From Pseudomonadales bacterium (GTDB lineage Bacteria; Pseudomonadota; Gammaproteobacteria; Pseudomonadales; Azotimanducaceae), in contig JADHNI010000006.1 of NCBI GenBank assembly GCA_016779585.1, positions 1-64,000 of the forward strand: a stretch of 64,000 bases of DNA, read 5' to 3'. Made by a program: the position numbers and the translations under genes. The notes below the pieces were generated by a model. It was not told the origin of the DNA. It searched no databases and saw nothing but the letters and a program-made list of their open reading frames with translations. Position 1 is the first letter of the stretch. The number at the start of each line of letters is the position of its first letter. Below are positions 55,875 through 64,000 of this stretch, one piece after another.

Positions 55875-56831
55875 TTATTTGGGCACCGGAACCGTCAGGA
55901 AGAAGCGGCGGCTGCCGCGTTGCACCTCTACCCGCACCCGAGATGATGCCATAACCTGATCCATCAGGGCTGAATCATTGGCTGCGACACCCACAGGGCG
56001 CCCATTGACAGAAAGCACCACATCCCCGGGCTGAAGGCCGGCCTGTTTGATCGCTGCCTGTGCGTCAGAACCGATGCGATATCCCTTGGCATCTCCCTCT
56101 GAAACCGGTGCGATGCCAGCCTCACTGAATGCACCCTGGGCGTTGGTTTTTAGCCTGTCCTGGAAGCTCTGCAATTTTGTGCGCGCCTCGCTGTTGCTGC
56201 GTGAAACGGCAGGTTCACCTTGTAATGCTTCAGGATTGTTGCGCAGGCGGTCACGAATCCGTTTCAGGTTCGCTTTCTGCTCATCTGTGGCACCTGCGGC
56301 ATGCTGGTCGCGAACAGCGGCAGCTGAGGCATTTTCTGAAACTACCGTTCTGAATTTGTTGTCGGAGAACATGAGTTTCTCCATCCGTGTGCCACGCTTT
56401 AACAGCACGTGATCTTCGAAAACTGCTGACAACGTTGCGTTCCCGGGAAGTTTGTCGCCGATGGCATAAAGTTCACCGGTCTTGTTTTTCTGGCCTACGA
56501 TTGCTGTGGATCTTTCATCGTCCTCGGCGATGAAAACACCCTGTAGTTCCAGATTCAGCTTGGTCTCGGGTGCGTCAATAACTTCCTGGACTGTCACTTT
56601 TTCTTCAGCTTTACCAAAGAGTTCCAGGTTTGACACCTTGAAGGTTCTGCCGCTTTCACTGCGTGCGGCAGGTTTGTTGTTCGTTGGGATGACACTGGGA
56701 GGATTCATGTTCTCCAGTACGAACAACACTGTATTGGCTACCGAAAGGCTCATAAGAATCACCAGGACCACGCAGATGCCGGTTGCGATTTTCCGGTTAT
56801 GTTCACTGATGAGGTCGACGATCTGGTTCAA
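55875..56831 (-). CDS. gspC: Type II secretion inner-membrane protein GspC
   Basis: A 318-residue bitopic protein. It has a short cytoplasmic N-terminus, one membrane helix near 16-40 (IATGICVVLVILMSLSVANTVLFVL), a periplasmic homology region (LNLELQGVFIAEDDERSTAIVGQKNKTGELYAIGDKLPGNATLSAVFEDHVLLKRG), a low-complexity charged linker and a C-terminal PDZ domain (IKQAGLQPGDVVLSVNGRPVG). It links the inner platform to GspD. The only reasonable start is TTG 56831, since the next Met lies within the membrane helix. Confidence 0.92.
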   Translation of the reverse strand: MNQIVDLISEHNRKIATGICVVLVILMSLSVANTVLFVLENMNPPSVIPTNNKPAARSESGRTFKVSNLELFGKAEEKVTVQEVIDAPETKLNLELQGVFIAEDDERSTAIVGQKNKTGELYAIGDKLPGNATLSAVFEDHVLLKRGTRMEKLMFSDNKFRTVVSENASAAAVRDQHAAGATDEQKANLKRIRDRLRNNPEALQGEPAVSRSNSEARTKLQSFQDRLKTNAQGAFSEAGIAPVSEGDAKGYRIGSDAQAAIKQAGLQPGDVVLSVNGRPVGVAANDSALMDQVMASSRVRVEVQRGSRRFFLTVPVPK

Positions 56832-56918
56832 CGGGCTACCGATTCAGTTTGGATTGGCTTTAGGAGTCGATTGTAGGGTGTAAAAGTACCATAGAAGCAT
56901 TAACCCAAGATTAATGTG

Positions 56919-57659
56919 TCAAAGCACTTTCTCTTCGATAAGCAGGGCAGGTCCTGCCACGTCTGTTCTGGCGTCCAGCGGTATAGGCAGACCTGCCAGC
57001 TCGATAAAGGCGAAGCTGACGCCAACAGCTGCCCAGCCACTGGGTTTAAGGCTCAGGTCAATCAGTGGTGTGTTCGTGTCGTTGATGGCCAGCTTAACGG
57101 AATCACCGTCCATGGAAAGTTTTCCTCGCAGCGGCGGCAGATCGACAGTGTGTAACCGTTCAGGTGTTTCAATGTGAACAATCCCACCAGGCCAGTCGAG
57201 GTCTCCGGTTGCCGCGGTGATCCAGCGACGATTGAAGGAGATTTCATCAGAACTAAATGAGAATTGCCCCGAAAGATCGAGACCGTATCCTATCGATACC
57301 TGGTTGATATAACGTGCATCCACAAAGGCTGTTGCACCCGTGATGCTACCTTCGTTGCTGTTGGCCGACACATGGAAAGCAGCGTCCAGGCCATCACCAG
57401 CCACTTCAACGTCGGCAGATATTCTGCCCAGTGCCAGGGGTAGCGCCGCCAGATTCCATGAAACCAGTGCCGGGAAGCTCTGGTACTGAAGCTCTGCAGC
57501 GCCCGCCCAGATGCGACCTTCCACACGACCGACCTCAAGATCAGGAACTTTCTGCAAATTGTCCCCGGCCAGTGAGACCAGCAGACTGGCAGGTGCCATC
57601 ACGAGGATGAATACAAGAAAAGTGATAATGCCTGCGGCTACGTAAAAGAACTTGTTCAT
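56919..57659 (-). CDS. gspN: Type II secretion protein GspN
   Basis: The 246-residue protein has an N-terminal hydrophobic anchor (FFYVAAGIITFLVFILVMAPASLLV) and a periplasmic beta-rich domain with VGRVEGRIWAGAAELQY, matching GspN. The part played by GspN in secretion is poorly defined and it is absent from many systems. Here it is the first gsp gene and overlaps the upstream hypothetical by ATGA. Confidence 0.88.
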   Translation of the reverse strand: MNKFFYVAAGIITFLVFILVMAPASLLVSLAGDNLQKVPDLEVGRVEGRIWAGAAELQYQSFPALVSWNLAALPLALGRISADVEVAGDGLDAAFHVSANSNEGSITGATAFVDARYINQVSIGYGLDLSGQFSFSSDEISFNRRWITAATGDLDWPGGIVHIETPERLHTVDLPPLRGKLSMDGDSVKLAINDTNTPLIDLSLKPSGWAAVGVSFAFIELAGLPIPLDARTDVAGPALLIEEKVL

Positions 57660-58033
57660 GTCAGCCAGTTAACAACGCTTCGCCCATTCTCGGTAAATCG
57701 ATACCAGCCGCCTTCTGAAGGTGAACTGTTGGACCAGCCACCGGTAATACAGCGAACCTCCAGCTGGAAAACTTCAAATGCCTCTGCAGCGCAGGCTTCA
57801 TCGTTATCCCAGGGAGTGTGGTTTGGCTCGAACATGACGGATGTGTAGCCTCCCTTGGCTGCGTTCTCATAGATGGTGCAGGTCAGAGGTTTGCCCTCCC
57901 GCTTTAGCTGTAGCCTCAGTGTTTCTCCCGCTTCCTGCTGCTCACCCACGGTGAATCGCTGATCCAGCCACTGCAACAGGTCTGCCAGTGGGACGCGCTT
58001 GATGTATATCTCAATGTCCGGGTGTCGTTCCAT
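57656..58033 (-). CDS. Small hypothetical protein between dapE and gspN
   Basis: A 125-residue soluble, acidic protein with no signal peptide or membrane segment. Visible features are IEIYIKRVPLADLLQWLDQRF, a middle strand region GKPLTCTIYENAAKGGYTSVMFEPNHTPW and a tail GGWYRFTENG. I do not recognise the family. Both ends are translationally coupled: the start shares one base with the dapE stop and the stop overlaps gspN as ATGA. It is expressed with these genes, but its role cannot be deduced. Confidence 0.75.
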   Translation of the reverse strand: MERHPDIEIYIKRVPLADLLQWLDQRFTVGEQQEAGETLRLQLKREGKPLTCTIYENAAKGGYTSVMFEPNHTPWDNDEACAAEAFEVFQLEVRCITGGWSNSSPSEGGWYRFTENGRSVVNWLT

Positions 58034-59166
58034 CAGGTGAGCAGGCGGTTCATGATCTGTTCGTAGACTTCAGACAACTGGTTCAGGGAAGTGATCGAGA
58101 CCTGTTCATCGACCTTGTGGATTGTGGCGTTACAGGGACCCAGCTCAACAACTTCGATGCCCCTGGGTGCAATAAACCGGCCATCAGAGGTGCCACCTGA
58201 GGTGGATAGTTCTGTTTCCACCTGCATGCATTCCCTCAGCACTTCCTGTACTGCCGGGATCAGGGTACCACCTTCCGTCAGGAATGGAGGCCCTGACAAC
58301 TTCCAGCTTATTTCGTAATCCTTGCAGTGTTTCCCGACAATCTTTTCGGTCCGCGCGCGAAGCGATTCTTCCGAGGATTCCGTGGAGAATCGAAAGTTGA
58401 ATTCAATCGCCACATCGCCGGGAATGACGTTGTTGGCACCGGTGCCGCCCTGGATGTTTGATATCTGGAATGAGGTGGCGGGGAAGAACTCGTTGCCCTG
58501 ATCCCAGTGCGTTTCAGTCAGGTCGGCAATCACCTCACCACACTCGTGAATCGGGTTTCTTGCCTCGTCCGGGTAGGCCACGTGCCCCTGGATACCTTTA
58601 ATACGAAGTGAACCGTTCAGCGAGCCGCGTCTGCCGACACGCACGACATCACCAACGACTTTGGAACTGGAAGGCTCGCCAATGACGCAGTAGTCAATTT
58701 TTATGCCCCTGCTGTCCAGTTCATCCATCACCCTGACGGTGCCGTCGGTGGCAACATCTTCTTCATCCGAGGTGATGAGGAAGGCCAGGGTACCTTTGAA
58801 TTCCGGGTTGCCGGCCAGGAAACGTTCGCTTGCGGATAACATGGCGGCCAGTGAGCCCTTCATATCGGCAGCGCCTCGGCCGTGCAGTACATCCCCTTCA
58901 ATGACACCTTCAAACGGCGGATGCTGCCACTTGTCTTCCGGGCCAGTGGGTACGACGTCGGTATGTCCGGCGAAGCACAGAGTGGGACCCTCGCCGTTGG
59001 TTCGGATTGCCCAGAGGTTGCTCACCGGTCCGAATGGCAGGTGTTCAACGGTAAAGCCGAGTTCTTCCAGGACACCCGCCATGATCGACTGGCAGTGACC
59101 ATCCTCCGGAGAAACGGATCGCTCCCGGATCAGCGACTGTGCGAGGCTGATCGTATCGATACTCAT
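58033..59166 (-). CDS. dapE: Succinyl-diaminopimelate desuccinylase
   Basis: The 377-residue M20-family metallopeptidase releases LL-diaminopimelate for lysine and peptidoglycan synthesis. The metal-binding blocks are LCFAGHTDVVPTGPEDKWQHPPF near 65, HGRGAADMKGSLAAM near 95, LITSDEEDVATDGT near 130 and GEPSSSKVVGD near 164; SGGTSDGRFIAPRGIEVVELGP lies near 320. ATG 59166 is preferred; GTG 59181 is in frame. Both starts lie in a short tandem duplication at the dapD end. Confidence 0.96.
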   Translation of the reverse strand: MSIDTISLAQSLIRERSVSPEDGHCQSIMAGVLEELGFTVEHLPFGPVSNLWAIRTNGEGPTLCFAGHTDVVPTGPEDKWQHPPFEGVIEGDVLHGRGAADMKGSLAAMLSASERFLAGNPEFKGTLAFLITSDEEDVATDGTVRVMDELDSRGIKIDYCVIGEPSSSKVVGDVVRVGRRGSLNGSLRIKGIQGHVAYPDEARNPIHECGEVIADLTETHWDQGNEFFPATSFQISNIQGGTGANNVIPGDVAIEFNFRFSTESSEESLRARTEKIVGKHCKDYEISWKLSGPPFLTEGGTLIPAVQEVLRECMQVETELSTSGGTSDGRFIAPRGIEVVELGPCNATIHKVDEQVSITSLNQLSEVYEQIMNRLLT

Positions 59167-59194
59167 ATCAGTTGTAGACACTCATATCAGTTGT
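59161..59194 (-). repeat. Tandem duplication at the dapD stop / dapE start
   Basis: ACTCATATCAGTTGT (plus strand) occurs at 59161-59175 and 59180-59194, a period of 19 bp. On the minus strand each copy reads ACAACTGATATGAGT. The upstream copy supplies the dapD TGA and begins a five-codon frame (MSVYN, stop); the downstream copy supplies the dapE ATG. Confidence 0.8.
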
Positions 59195-60203
59195 GGCTGT
59201 GCAGGGTCGTGTTCAGCTCAATAGCCTTGCGATTGGTTCGACACTCGACCACACCGTTCTGCGAATTACGGATAAACAACAGGTCTGACATGCCTGCCAG
59301 CTCTCGTGCCTTGACCAGTCGGAGCGCATTGCGCTCTTCGTCAAGAATCTGCACTACGGTACCAGGCGTAATGTAGAGACCGGCTTCAATGGTGCAGCGA
59401 TCCCCAAGCGGGATACCGGTACCGGCGTTGGCGCTTATCAGGCAGTCCTGGCCAATAGATATTACTATGTTGCCGCCACCTGACAAGGTTCCCGCCGTGC
59501 TGGCGCTGCCGCCGAGGTCTGAACCGCTACCCACGGTGACACCCTGCGATATCCGGCCTTCAACCATATTCGGGCCGATGGCACCTGCATTGAAGTTTAT
59601 GAAGCCCTCGTGCATGACGGTTGTGCCTTCGCCCACATAGGCACCCAGCCGAACACGACCCGAATGAGCAATACGGGCGCCTGACGGCACTACATAGTTG
59701 GTCATCTTGGGGAACTTATCGACCGCCGCTACTTCGAGAACACGACCCTCAAGGCGTGCTTCGATCTGAAGATCCTCCAGTTCCTCGAGGTCCACCGCGC
59801 CCTGTTCTGTCCAGGCCACGTTTGGCAGAAGCGGGTAGATACCTTCCAGGTTCTGTTCGTTAGGCAGCACGAAACGATGCGACAGCAGGTGCAGCTTTAG
59901 ATAGGTTTCCGGCGTCGACTGAAGCGCTGAATCCGTGTCCAGCATGGTAAGGACCAGCGGCTTTGTGGAACCGGCCATCCTGCGCAGCAGGGATTTCTGG
60001 CTGGCATCGGAAACCTTGTCGCTAAGTGCAGCAACGGTTGCCTGATCCAGGTCGATATCTTTGTTGCCACCCGAATAACCCGTGACAGAAGCGATTTCAT
60101 CCACCAGGGTCTGATCTGGATGGAAGACGGGACGAGGGTAATAGACCTCAAGCCATTCATCCTTGCGATTCCTGGTACCAATACCTAAAGCCAGCGCGTA
60201 CAT
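59187..60203 (-). CDS. dapD: Tetrahydrodipicolinate N-succinyltransferase (Pseudomonas type)
   Basis: A 338-residue enzyme adding succinyl from succinyl-CoA to tetrahydrodipicolinate. It starts MYALALGIGTRNRKDEWLEVYYP and carries a left-handed beta-helix (IAHSGRVRLGAYVGEGTTVMHEGFINFNAGAIG...GVTVGSGSDLGGSASTAG). This longer form is typical of Pseudomonas and actinobacteria, distinct from the E. coli type. It is flanked by dapC and dapE. Confidence 0.95.
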   Translation of the reverse strand: MYALALGIGTRNRKDEWLEVYYPRPVFHPDQTLVDEIASVTGYSGGNKDIDLDQATVAALSDKVSDASQKSLLRRMAGSTKPLVLTMLDTDSALQSTPETYLKLHLLSHRFVLPNEQNLEGIYPLLPNVAWTEQGAVDLEELEDLQIEARLEGRVLEVAAVDKFPKMTNYVVPSGARIAHSGRVRLGAYVGEGTTVMHEGFINFNAGAIGPNMVEGRISQGVTVGSGSDLGGSASTAGTLSGGGNIVISIGQDCLISANAGTGIPLGDRCTIEAGLYITPGTVVQILDEERNALRLVKARELAGMSDLLFIRNSQNGVVECRTNRKAIELNTTLHSHN

Positions 60204-60253
60204 GTTTCTTCCGTATTAACTAAAGTGCGAGGGCGCACATTATAGGCGGTTTT

Positions 60254-61456
60254 CTACAGGCGTTCCCAGACCTGGACTATTCGCCCGGCTGCTTCGATAC
60301 ATTCTTCCAGGGTGGCGACCAGAGCCATGCGGACTCTCTGCTCGCCGGGATTACCGGATTCGGTCATCCGGGAGAGGAAACTACCGGGCAGGACCTTGAC
60401 GTTGGCGAGCTCGATCAGGCGCACAGCGAAGTCCGTGTCGGCCATGGGAGTCTCCGGCCAGAAATAGAATCCGGCATCGGGCCTTTCCATGTGCCATACC
60501 GGCTCAAGAATCTGTGCAACAGCATCGAACTTTTCTCGGTAGAGGGTGCGGTTCTCAATGACATGCTGTTCATCGTTCCAGGCCATTTCTGACACCAGCT
60601 GGTGATGCACAGGCATGGCGGACCCGTGGTAGGTACGATAAAGCAGGAACTTCTCCAGTATCTGCGCATCACCGGCAACATAGCCGGAACGAAGTCCTGG
60701 CAGGTTGGATCGCTTTGACAGTGAATTCACCGCGATACAGTGGCGGTAGTCGGACCAGCCCATGGCGTCGGCTGCACCGAGTAATCCCGCCGGAGGGTTG
60801 CCTTCAGCGAAATAAACTTCTGAGTAACATTCATCTGACACTATGACGAAATTGTGCCGGTCGGCAAGCTGGATCGCCTTCTGCAGGCTTTCAGTGCTCA
60901 TCACGGCGCCAGTTGGGTTCCCAGGCGTGCAGAGATAAAGGAGTTTACAGTCCTGCCAGACATCTTCAGGAACGCTGTCGAAGTCAGGCAGGAAGTTGTT
61001 CTCTGCAGTGCAGTTCATGTAATAGGGCTGGGCACCCGCGAGGATCGCTGCCCCTTCATAAATCTGGTAGAACGGGTTTGGCATCACCACGCGACCGCCA
61101 TCGGCAGCGCTGATCACGGCCTGCGCAATGGCGAAAAGCGCCTCTCTTGTCCCGGTTACTGGCAGCACCTGGGATTCCGGGTCCGGTTTTTCTTCCAGGT
61201 TGTAACGTCGCTGAAGGAAGGAGGCGATGGCATCCCTGAGTTCAGGTATACCCCTGGTTGGCGGGTATGTACCGAGGCCTTTGCGAATGAGTGTCTCGCT
61301 CTGCATGGCTTCTACCAGGAATCCTGCCGCCTCGTGCCTGGGTTCTCCCATGGACCAGGCGATCAACGGTGCGTTTGTGGCCGTCTCGACGTTTTCCAGT
61401 AGTTGGTTAAATCGCTGGAAAGGGTAGGGGTGCAGCAGTTCTAGCTGTTTGTTCAT
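60254..61456 (-). CDS. dapC: N-succinyldiaminopimelate aminotransferase
   Basis: The 400-residue class I PLP aminotransferase transfers the amino group to N-succinyl-2-amino-6-oxopimelate. Motifs are WSMGEPRHEAAGFLVEAM near 34, TGTREALFAIAQAV near 101, PNPFYQIYEGAA near 125, CTPGNPTGAVMS near 165 and the PLP-lysine in NSLSKRSNLPGLRSGYVAGD near 234. ATG 61456 begins NKQLELLHPYPFQRF, the DapC N-terminus. It lies one base after the glnD stop. Neighbouring dapD and dapE confirm the pathway. Confidence 0.95.
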   Translation of the reverse strand: MNKQLELLHPYPFQRFNQLLENVETATNAPLIAWSMGEPRHEAAGFLVEAMQSETLIRKGLGTYPPTRGIPELRDAIASFLQRRYNLEEKPDPESQVLPVTGTREALFAIAQAVISAADGGRVVMPNPFYQIYEGAAILAGAQPYYMNCTAENNFLPDFDSVPEDVWQDCKLLYLCTPGNPTGAVMSTESLQKAIQLADRHNFVIVSDECYSEVYFAEGNPPAGLLGAADAMGWSDYRHCIAVNSLSKRSNLPGLRSGYVAGDAQILEKFLLYRTYHGSAMPVHHQLVSEMAWNDEQHVIENRTLYREKFDAVAQILEPVWHMERPDAGFYFWPETPMADTDFAVRLIELANVKVLPGSFLSRMTESGNPGEQRVRMALVATLEECIEAAGRIVQVWERL

Positions 61457-61457
61457 G

Positions 61458-64000
61458 TCAGACCGCGAGTTTCTCGACGTGTTCGTCGAGTTCCATGCAG
61501 ATGGCAGACCGGACTCGCTCCAGCTGGCCCTCGTCGACCAGAAGTTCGCCCGCTTCGTCGGTGACAAAGAAGGTATCTTCGATCCGATCGCCAAGCGTGG
61601 TGATTTTTGCGGACACCAGGTTGATGTTGAAGTCAGCAAGTACGCTGGCAATAACCACAAGCAGTCCGGGCCTGTCGGCAGAGATAACTTCAAGTGCAGT
61701 GACGCCACGTTCTGTGTCCTGGGTCACATTGACGCGTGTTTTGTGTGTGAACTGCTTCAGGATACTTGGCATACGCCTTGTCTGGACCTGCCTGACTTCT
61801 TGCCGCTCCAGGTTGCGTGTAATGGTTGCCTTGATCTTCTCTACCCGGGAAGTCTTGTTGCCAACCGGTTGCCCATCGCTTTCCAGGACGGTAAAGGTAT
61901 TGAACGTTAGATCTGACGCAGAGGTGGCGATTCGTGCATCGACAATCATCAGGCCCAGTTCGTCGATGGCAGACACGATGGCAACAAACAGGTCCTTTCG
62001 ATCCCGGGTGTGCACAAATATCTGTGTAAAACCTGTATCGGTTCTTCGAGACATATCATCCTGCACAAGAATGACGGGACCTGCTCCATCACTGCCCAGG
62101 ATAGCTTCGGTATGCCAGACGATGTCGTTGACGCGTTCCAGCAGGAAGTACTCGTCGTCCACCTGGTTCCAGAGTTCTTCGATCCTCGATTCACCAAAGT
62201 TGTGTTCCGTCAGCTTTTCTATGGCTTGCTGTCGTATGTCTTCGACGTATTCATGGCGGTCCACAGGTTCTTCCAGGCCATGGCGAAGAGCTTTTTTGGT
62301 CTCCGAGTACAGTTGGTTTAGCAATGCTGCGCGCCAGCCATTCCACAGGGTAGGATTTGTGGCGTTCATGTCCGCAACTGTCAGCGCATACAGGTAATCC
62401 AGGCGCACCTTCTCACCCACAATCCGGGCGAAATCATGTACGACTTCCGGGTCCTGGATATCCTTGCGCTGTGCGGTGGTCGACATCAACAGGTGATTCT
62501 GGACCAGCCAGCAAACGAGGTTTGTGTCCCAGGTGGGAAGGCCATGCCGTTCGCAGAAATCCCTTGCAATACCGACGCCCAGTTCCGAGTGATCACCGCC
62601 CATACCCTTGGCTATGTCATGGTAAAGCCCGGAGATGTAGAGCAGTTCGATTTTCGGCAGACGCGAGTGTATATGAGCTGCGATAGGGAACTGCTGGGTA
62701 TTGTTCTTGTAGCGAAAGCGCCGCATGTTCCTGACTACCTGCAGGGTGTGTGCATCGACGGTATAGATGTGGAACAGGTCAAACTGCATCTGGCCGATAA
62801 CGCGGCCGAATTCCGGCAGGTAACGACCCAGGATACCCCAGCGGCCCATGCGCCTTAGTTGCGTGAACAGGTGGTTGTTGCAACCAAGCAGTACCATAAA
62901 GAGTCTTGTGTTCTCGGGGTCTTCACGGAATCGGTCGTTGATCAGGTATACATGGCGCTGCGCCAACCGGATGGTTGAGGCGCGAAACCCCTCAATGGTT
63001 TCATCGGAACCAATGATGACAAACATCTCGAGCAGTGATGAGGGTGATTTCACGAACACATCGTTACTGATGACTTCCAGCATGTTGTTAACCAGCCGGA
63101 ACCGATCATTCACGGGTTTTACCTGGAGCCTGGAGCCAGCTTGCACGATCACTTCATCGAAGTGCTGCATCATTGTTTCATTGATCGTGTTAACCCGGAG
63201 CGCCGTGCGGTAGTAGTGCTGCATGAACTGCTCGACGGCGAGTTGGTCGCCATCTTCGTAGCCGAAGAGTTTGGCGAGCTGCTGCTGGTATTCGAACAGC
63301 AGGCGGTTCTCGTCACGGTCAGTGATGATGTGCAACCCGAAACGAATTTTCCACAGTTCCCTCAGGCTCTGGGTCAGTGCCTTGCTCTCTTCGTCGGTCA
63401 GGATTTCCTGTTCAGCCAGGTCGGCAAAATGTTCCGTGCCGTACTGCCTTTTCGCGACCCAGGTAATCGTCTGGATATCGCGCAACCCACCGGGCGAGGT
63501 TTTAACGTTGGGTTCGAGTGACAGCTCAGTGTGATCCGAACTTTCATGTCGCTCTCTCTGTTCATTGCGTTTGGCGATAAAGAAGGCTTTCGGGGCCCAG
63601 ACTTTGCCTGGCGCTATCCGTGTCTGCATCCTTTCCAGCAGTTCGTCGTCGCCAATGATCGTCCGGGATTCCATCATGGCGGTCAGTACGGTGACGTCGT
63701 GCGCGGCCTGGGCCTTGCATTCGCCAATGGAGCGAACACTGTGGCCCACTTCCAGACCAATATCCCAGAGCAGCGTTGTGAAGCTCTGGATATTGTTGCG
63801 ATGAGTACTGTGACTGTTTCTTTCCAGCAGGATCAACAGATCAATATCGGAGTTCGGCAGCAACTCGTGTCGACCATAGCCGCCAACGGCGATCAGAGAA
63901 ATACGGGATTTGCGCCAGGCGCGTCGATTTTCCTGCCAGTCGAAGCGGCTCCACGCCAGGCACATGACACCGTCCATGAACTGCGAGTGTTCGGCAATCA
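61458..64000 (-). CDS. glnD: Bifunctional uridylyltransferase/uridylyl-removing enzyme GlnD (5' end outside window)
   Basis: 847 codons are visible and the frame stays open to the window edge; the first residues of the family's roughly 900 are missing. GlnD modifies the PII proteins in response to glutamine. The nucleotidyltransferase core is ISLIAVGGYGRHELLPNSDIDLLIL. The HD hydrolase has LLYISGLYHDIAKGMGGDHSELG, and two ACT domains (TGFTQIFVHTRDRKDLFVAIVSAIDELGLMIV; TALEVISADRPGLLVVIASVLADFNINLV) close the protein. An ATG at 63977 is internal, not the start, because similarity continues upstream. Confidence 0.96.
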   Translation of the reverse strand, partial: IAEHSQFMDGVMCLAWSRFDWQENRRAWRKSRISLIAVGGYGRHELLPNSDIDLLILLERNSHSTHRNNIQSFTTLLWDIGLEVGHSVRSIGECKAQAAHDVTVLTAMMESRTIIGDDELLERMQTRIAPGKVWAPKAFFIAKRNEQRERHESSDHTELSLEPNVKTSPGGLRDIQTITWVAKRQYGTEHFADLAEQEILTDEESKALTQSLRELWKIRFGLHIITDRDENRLLFEYQQQLAKLFGYEDGDQLAVEQFMQHYYRTALRVNTINETMMQHFDEVIVQAGSRLQVKPVNDRFRLVNNMLEVISNDVFVKSPSSLLEMFVIIGSDETIEGFRASTIRLAQRHVYLINDRFREDPENTRLFMVLLGCNNHLFTQLRRMGRWGILGRYLPEFGRVIGQMQFDLFHIYTVDAHTLQVVRNMRRFRYKNNTQQFPIAAHIHSRLPKIELLYISGLYHDIAKGMGGDHSELGVGIARDFCERHGLPTWDTNLVCWLVQNHLLMSTTAQRKDIQDPEVVHDFARIVGEKVRLDYLYALTVADMNATNPTLWNGWRAALLNQLYSETKKALRHGLEEPVDRHEYVEDIRQQAIEKLTEHNFGESRIEELWNQVDDEYFLLERVNDIVWHTEAILGSDGAGPVILVQDDMSRRTDTGFTQIFVHTRDRKDLFVAIVSAIDELGLMIVDARIATSASDLTFNTFTVLESDGQPVGNKTSRVEKIKATITRNLERQEVRQVQTRRMPSILKQFTHKTRVNVTQDTERGVTALEVISADRPGLLVVIASVLADFNINLVSAKITTLGDRIEDTFFVTDEAGELLVDEGQLERVRSAICMELDEHVEKLAV

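Overview
This window is a gene-dense stretch of a gammaproteobacterial chromosome made almost entirely of conserved housekeeping genes. Gene order points to a relative of Pseudomonadales: ffh-rpsP-rimM-trmD-rplS; xerD-dsbC with hom nearby; rpoE-rseA-rseB-rseC-mucD-lepA-lepB-rnc-era-recO-acpS; a gacS-type gene beside cysM-rlmD-relA; and dapC/dapD of the Pseudomonas type. I cannot name the genus. No tRNA, rRNA, CRISPR array, phage or defence island was seen. The only transposase is the first 36 codons of an IS3-type orfA cut by the left edge.

Layout: (1) 1-530, IS3 end and a non-coding stretch with a long hairpin; (2) 531-8491, tadA-purL, two Nudix hydrolases, a gamma-carbonic-anhydrase-like protein and leuA behind a leucine-rich leader peptide; (3) 8492-14544, a structured intergenic region, corB-like and ypjD-like genes on the minus strand, then ffh and the rpsP operon; (4) 14545-25564, a REP-like repeat touching the xerD start, xerD-dsbC-MFS, then an alanine-rich leader peptide with a textbook terminator before alaC-hom-recJ, followed by prfB (programmed +1 frameshift)-lysS-ung; (5) 25566-29755, a hydroxyisobutyryl-CoA hydrolase, ygfZ / sdhE-ygfX, nadB; (6) 29865-39598, the sigma-E envelope-stress operon and the lepA-to-acpS block; (7) 39615-46771, a GacS-like protein with a decayed kinase core, then cysM-rlmD-relA and adk; (8) 46772-47580, an AT-rich upstream region and a lysine/alanine-rich histone-H1-like protein; (9) 47579-51462, mobA / yoaA-tsaB-rsmJ; (10) 51453-64000, one long minus-strand block glnD-dapC-dapD-dapE-hypothetical-gspN-gspC-gspD-plsB.

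The most interesting signal is at 17742-17905. A strong promoter, a 24-residue peptide with nine alanines (six consecutive near its stop), a candidate antiterminator and a perfect 13-bp stem with eight Ts all precede alaC, an alanine-forming transaminase gene. This looks like an alanine-sensing attenuator, and the peptide appears to be translated from a leaderless transcript. A second leader peptide (11 leucines of 33 residues) precedes leuA but lacks a U-tract terminator. The GacS-like protein, in which the phospho-accepting histidine is replaced and the ATPase boxes are absent while receiver and HPt residues remain, is the most interesting protein-level observation.
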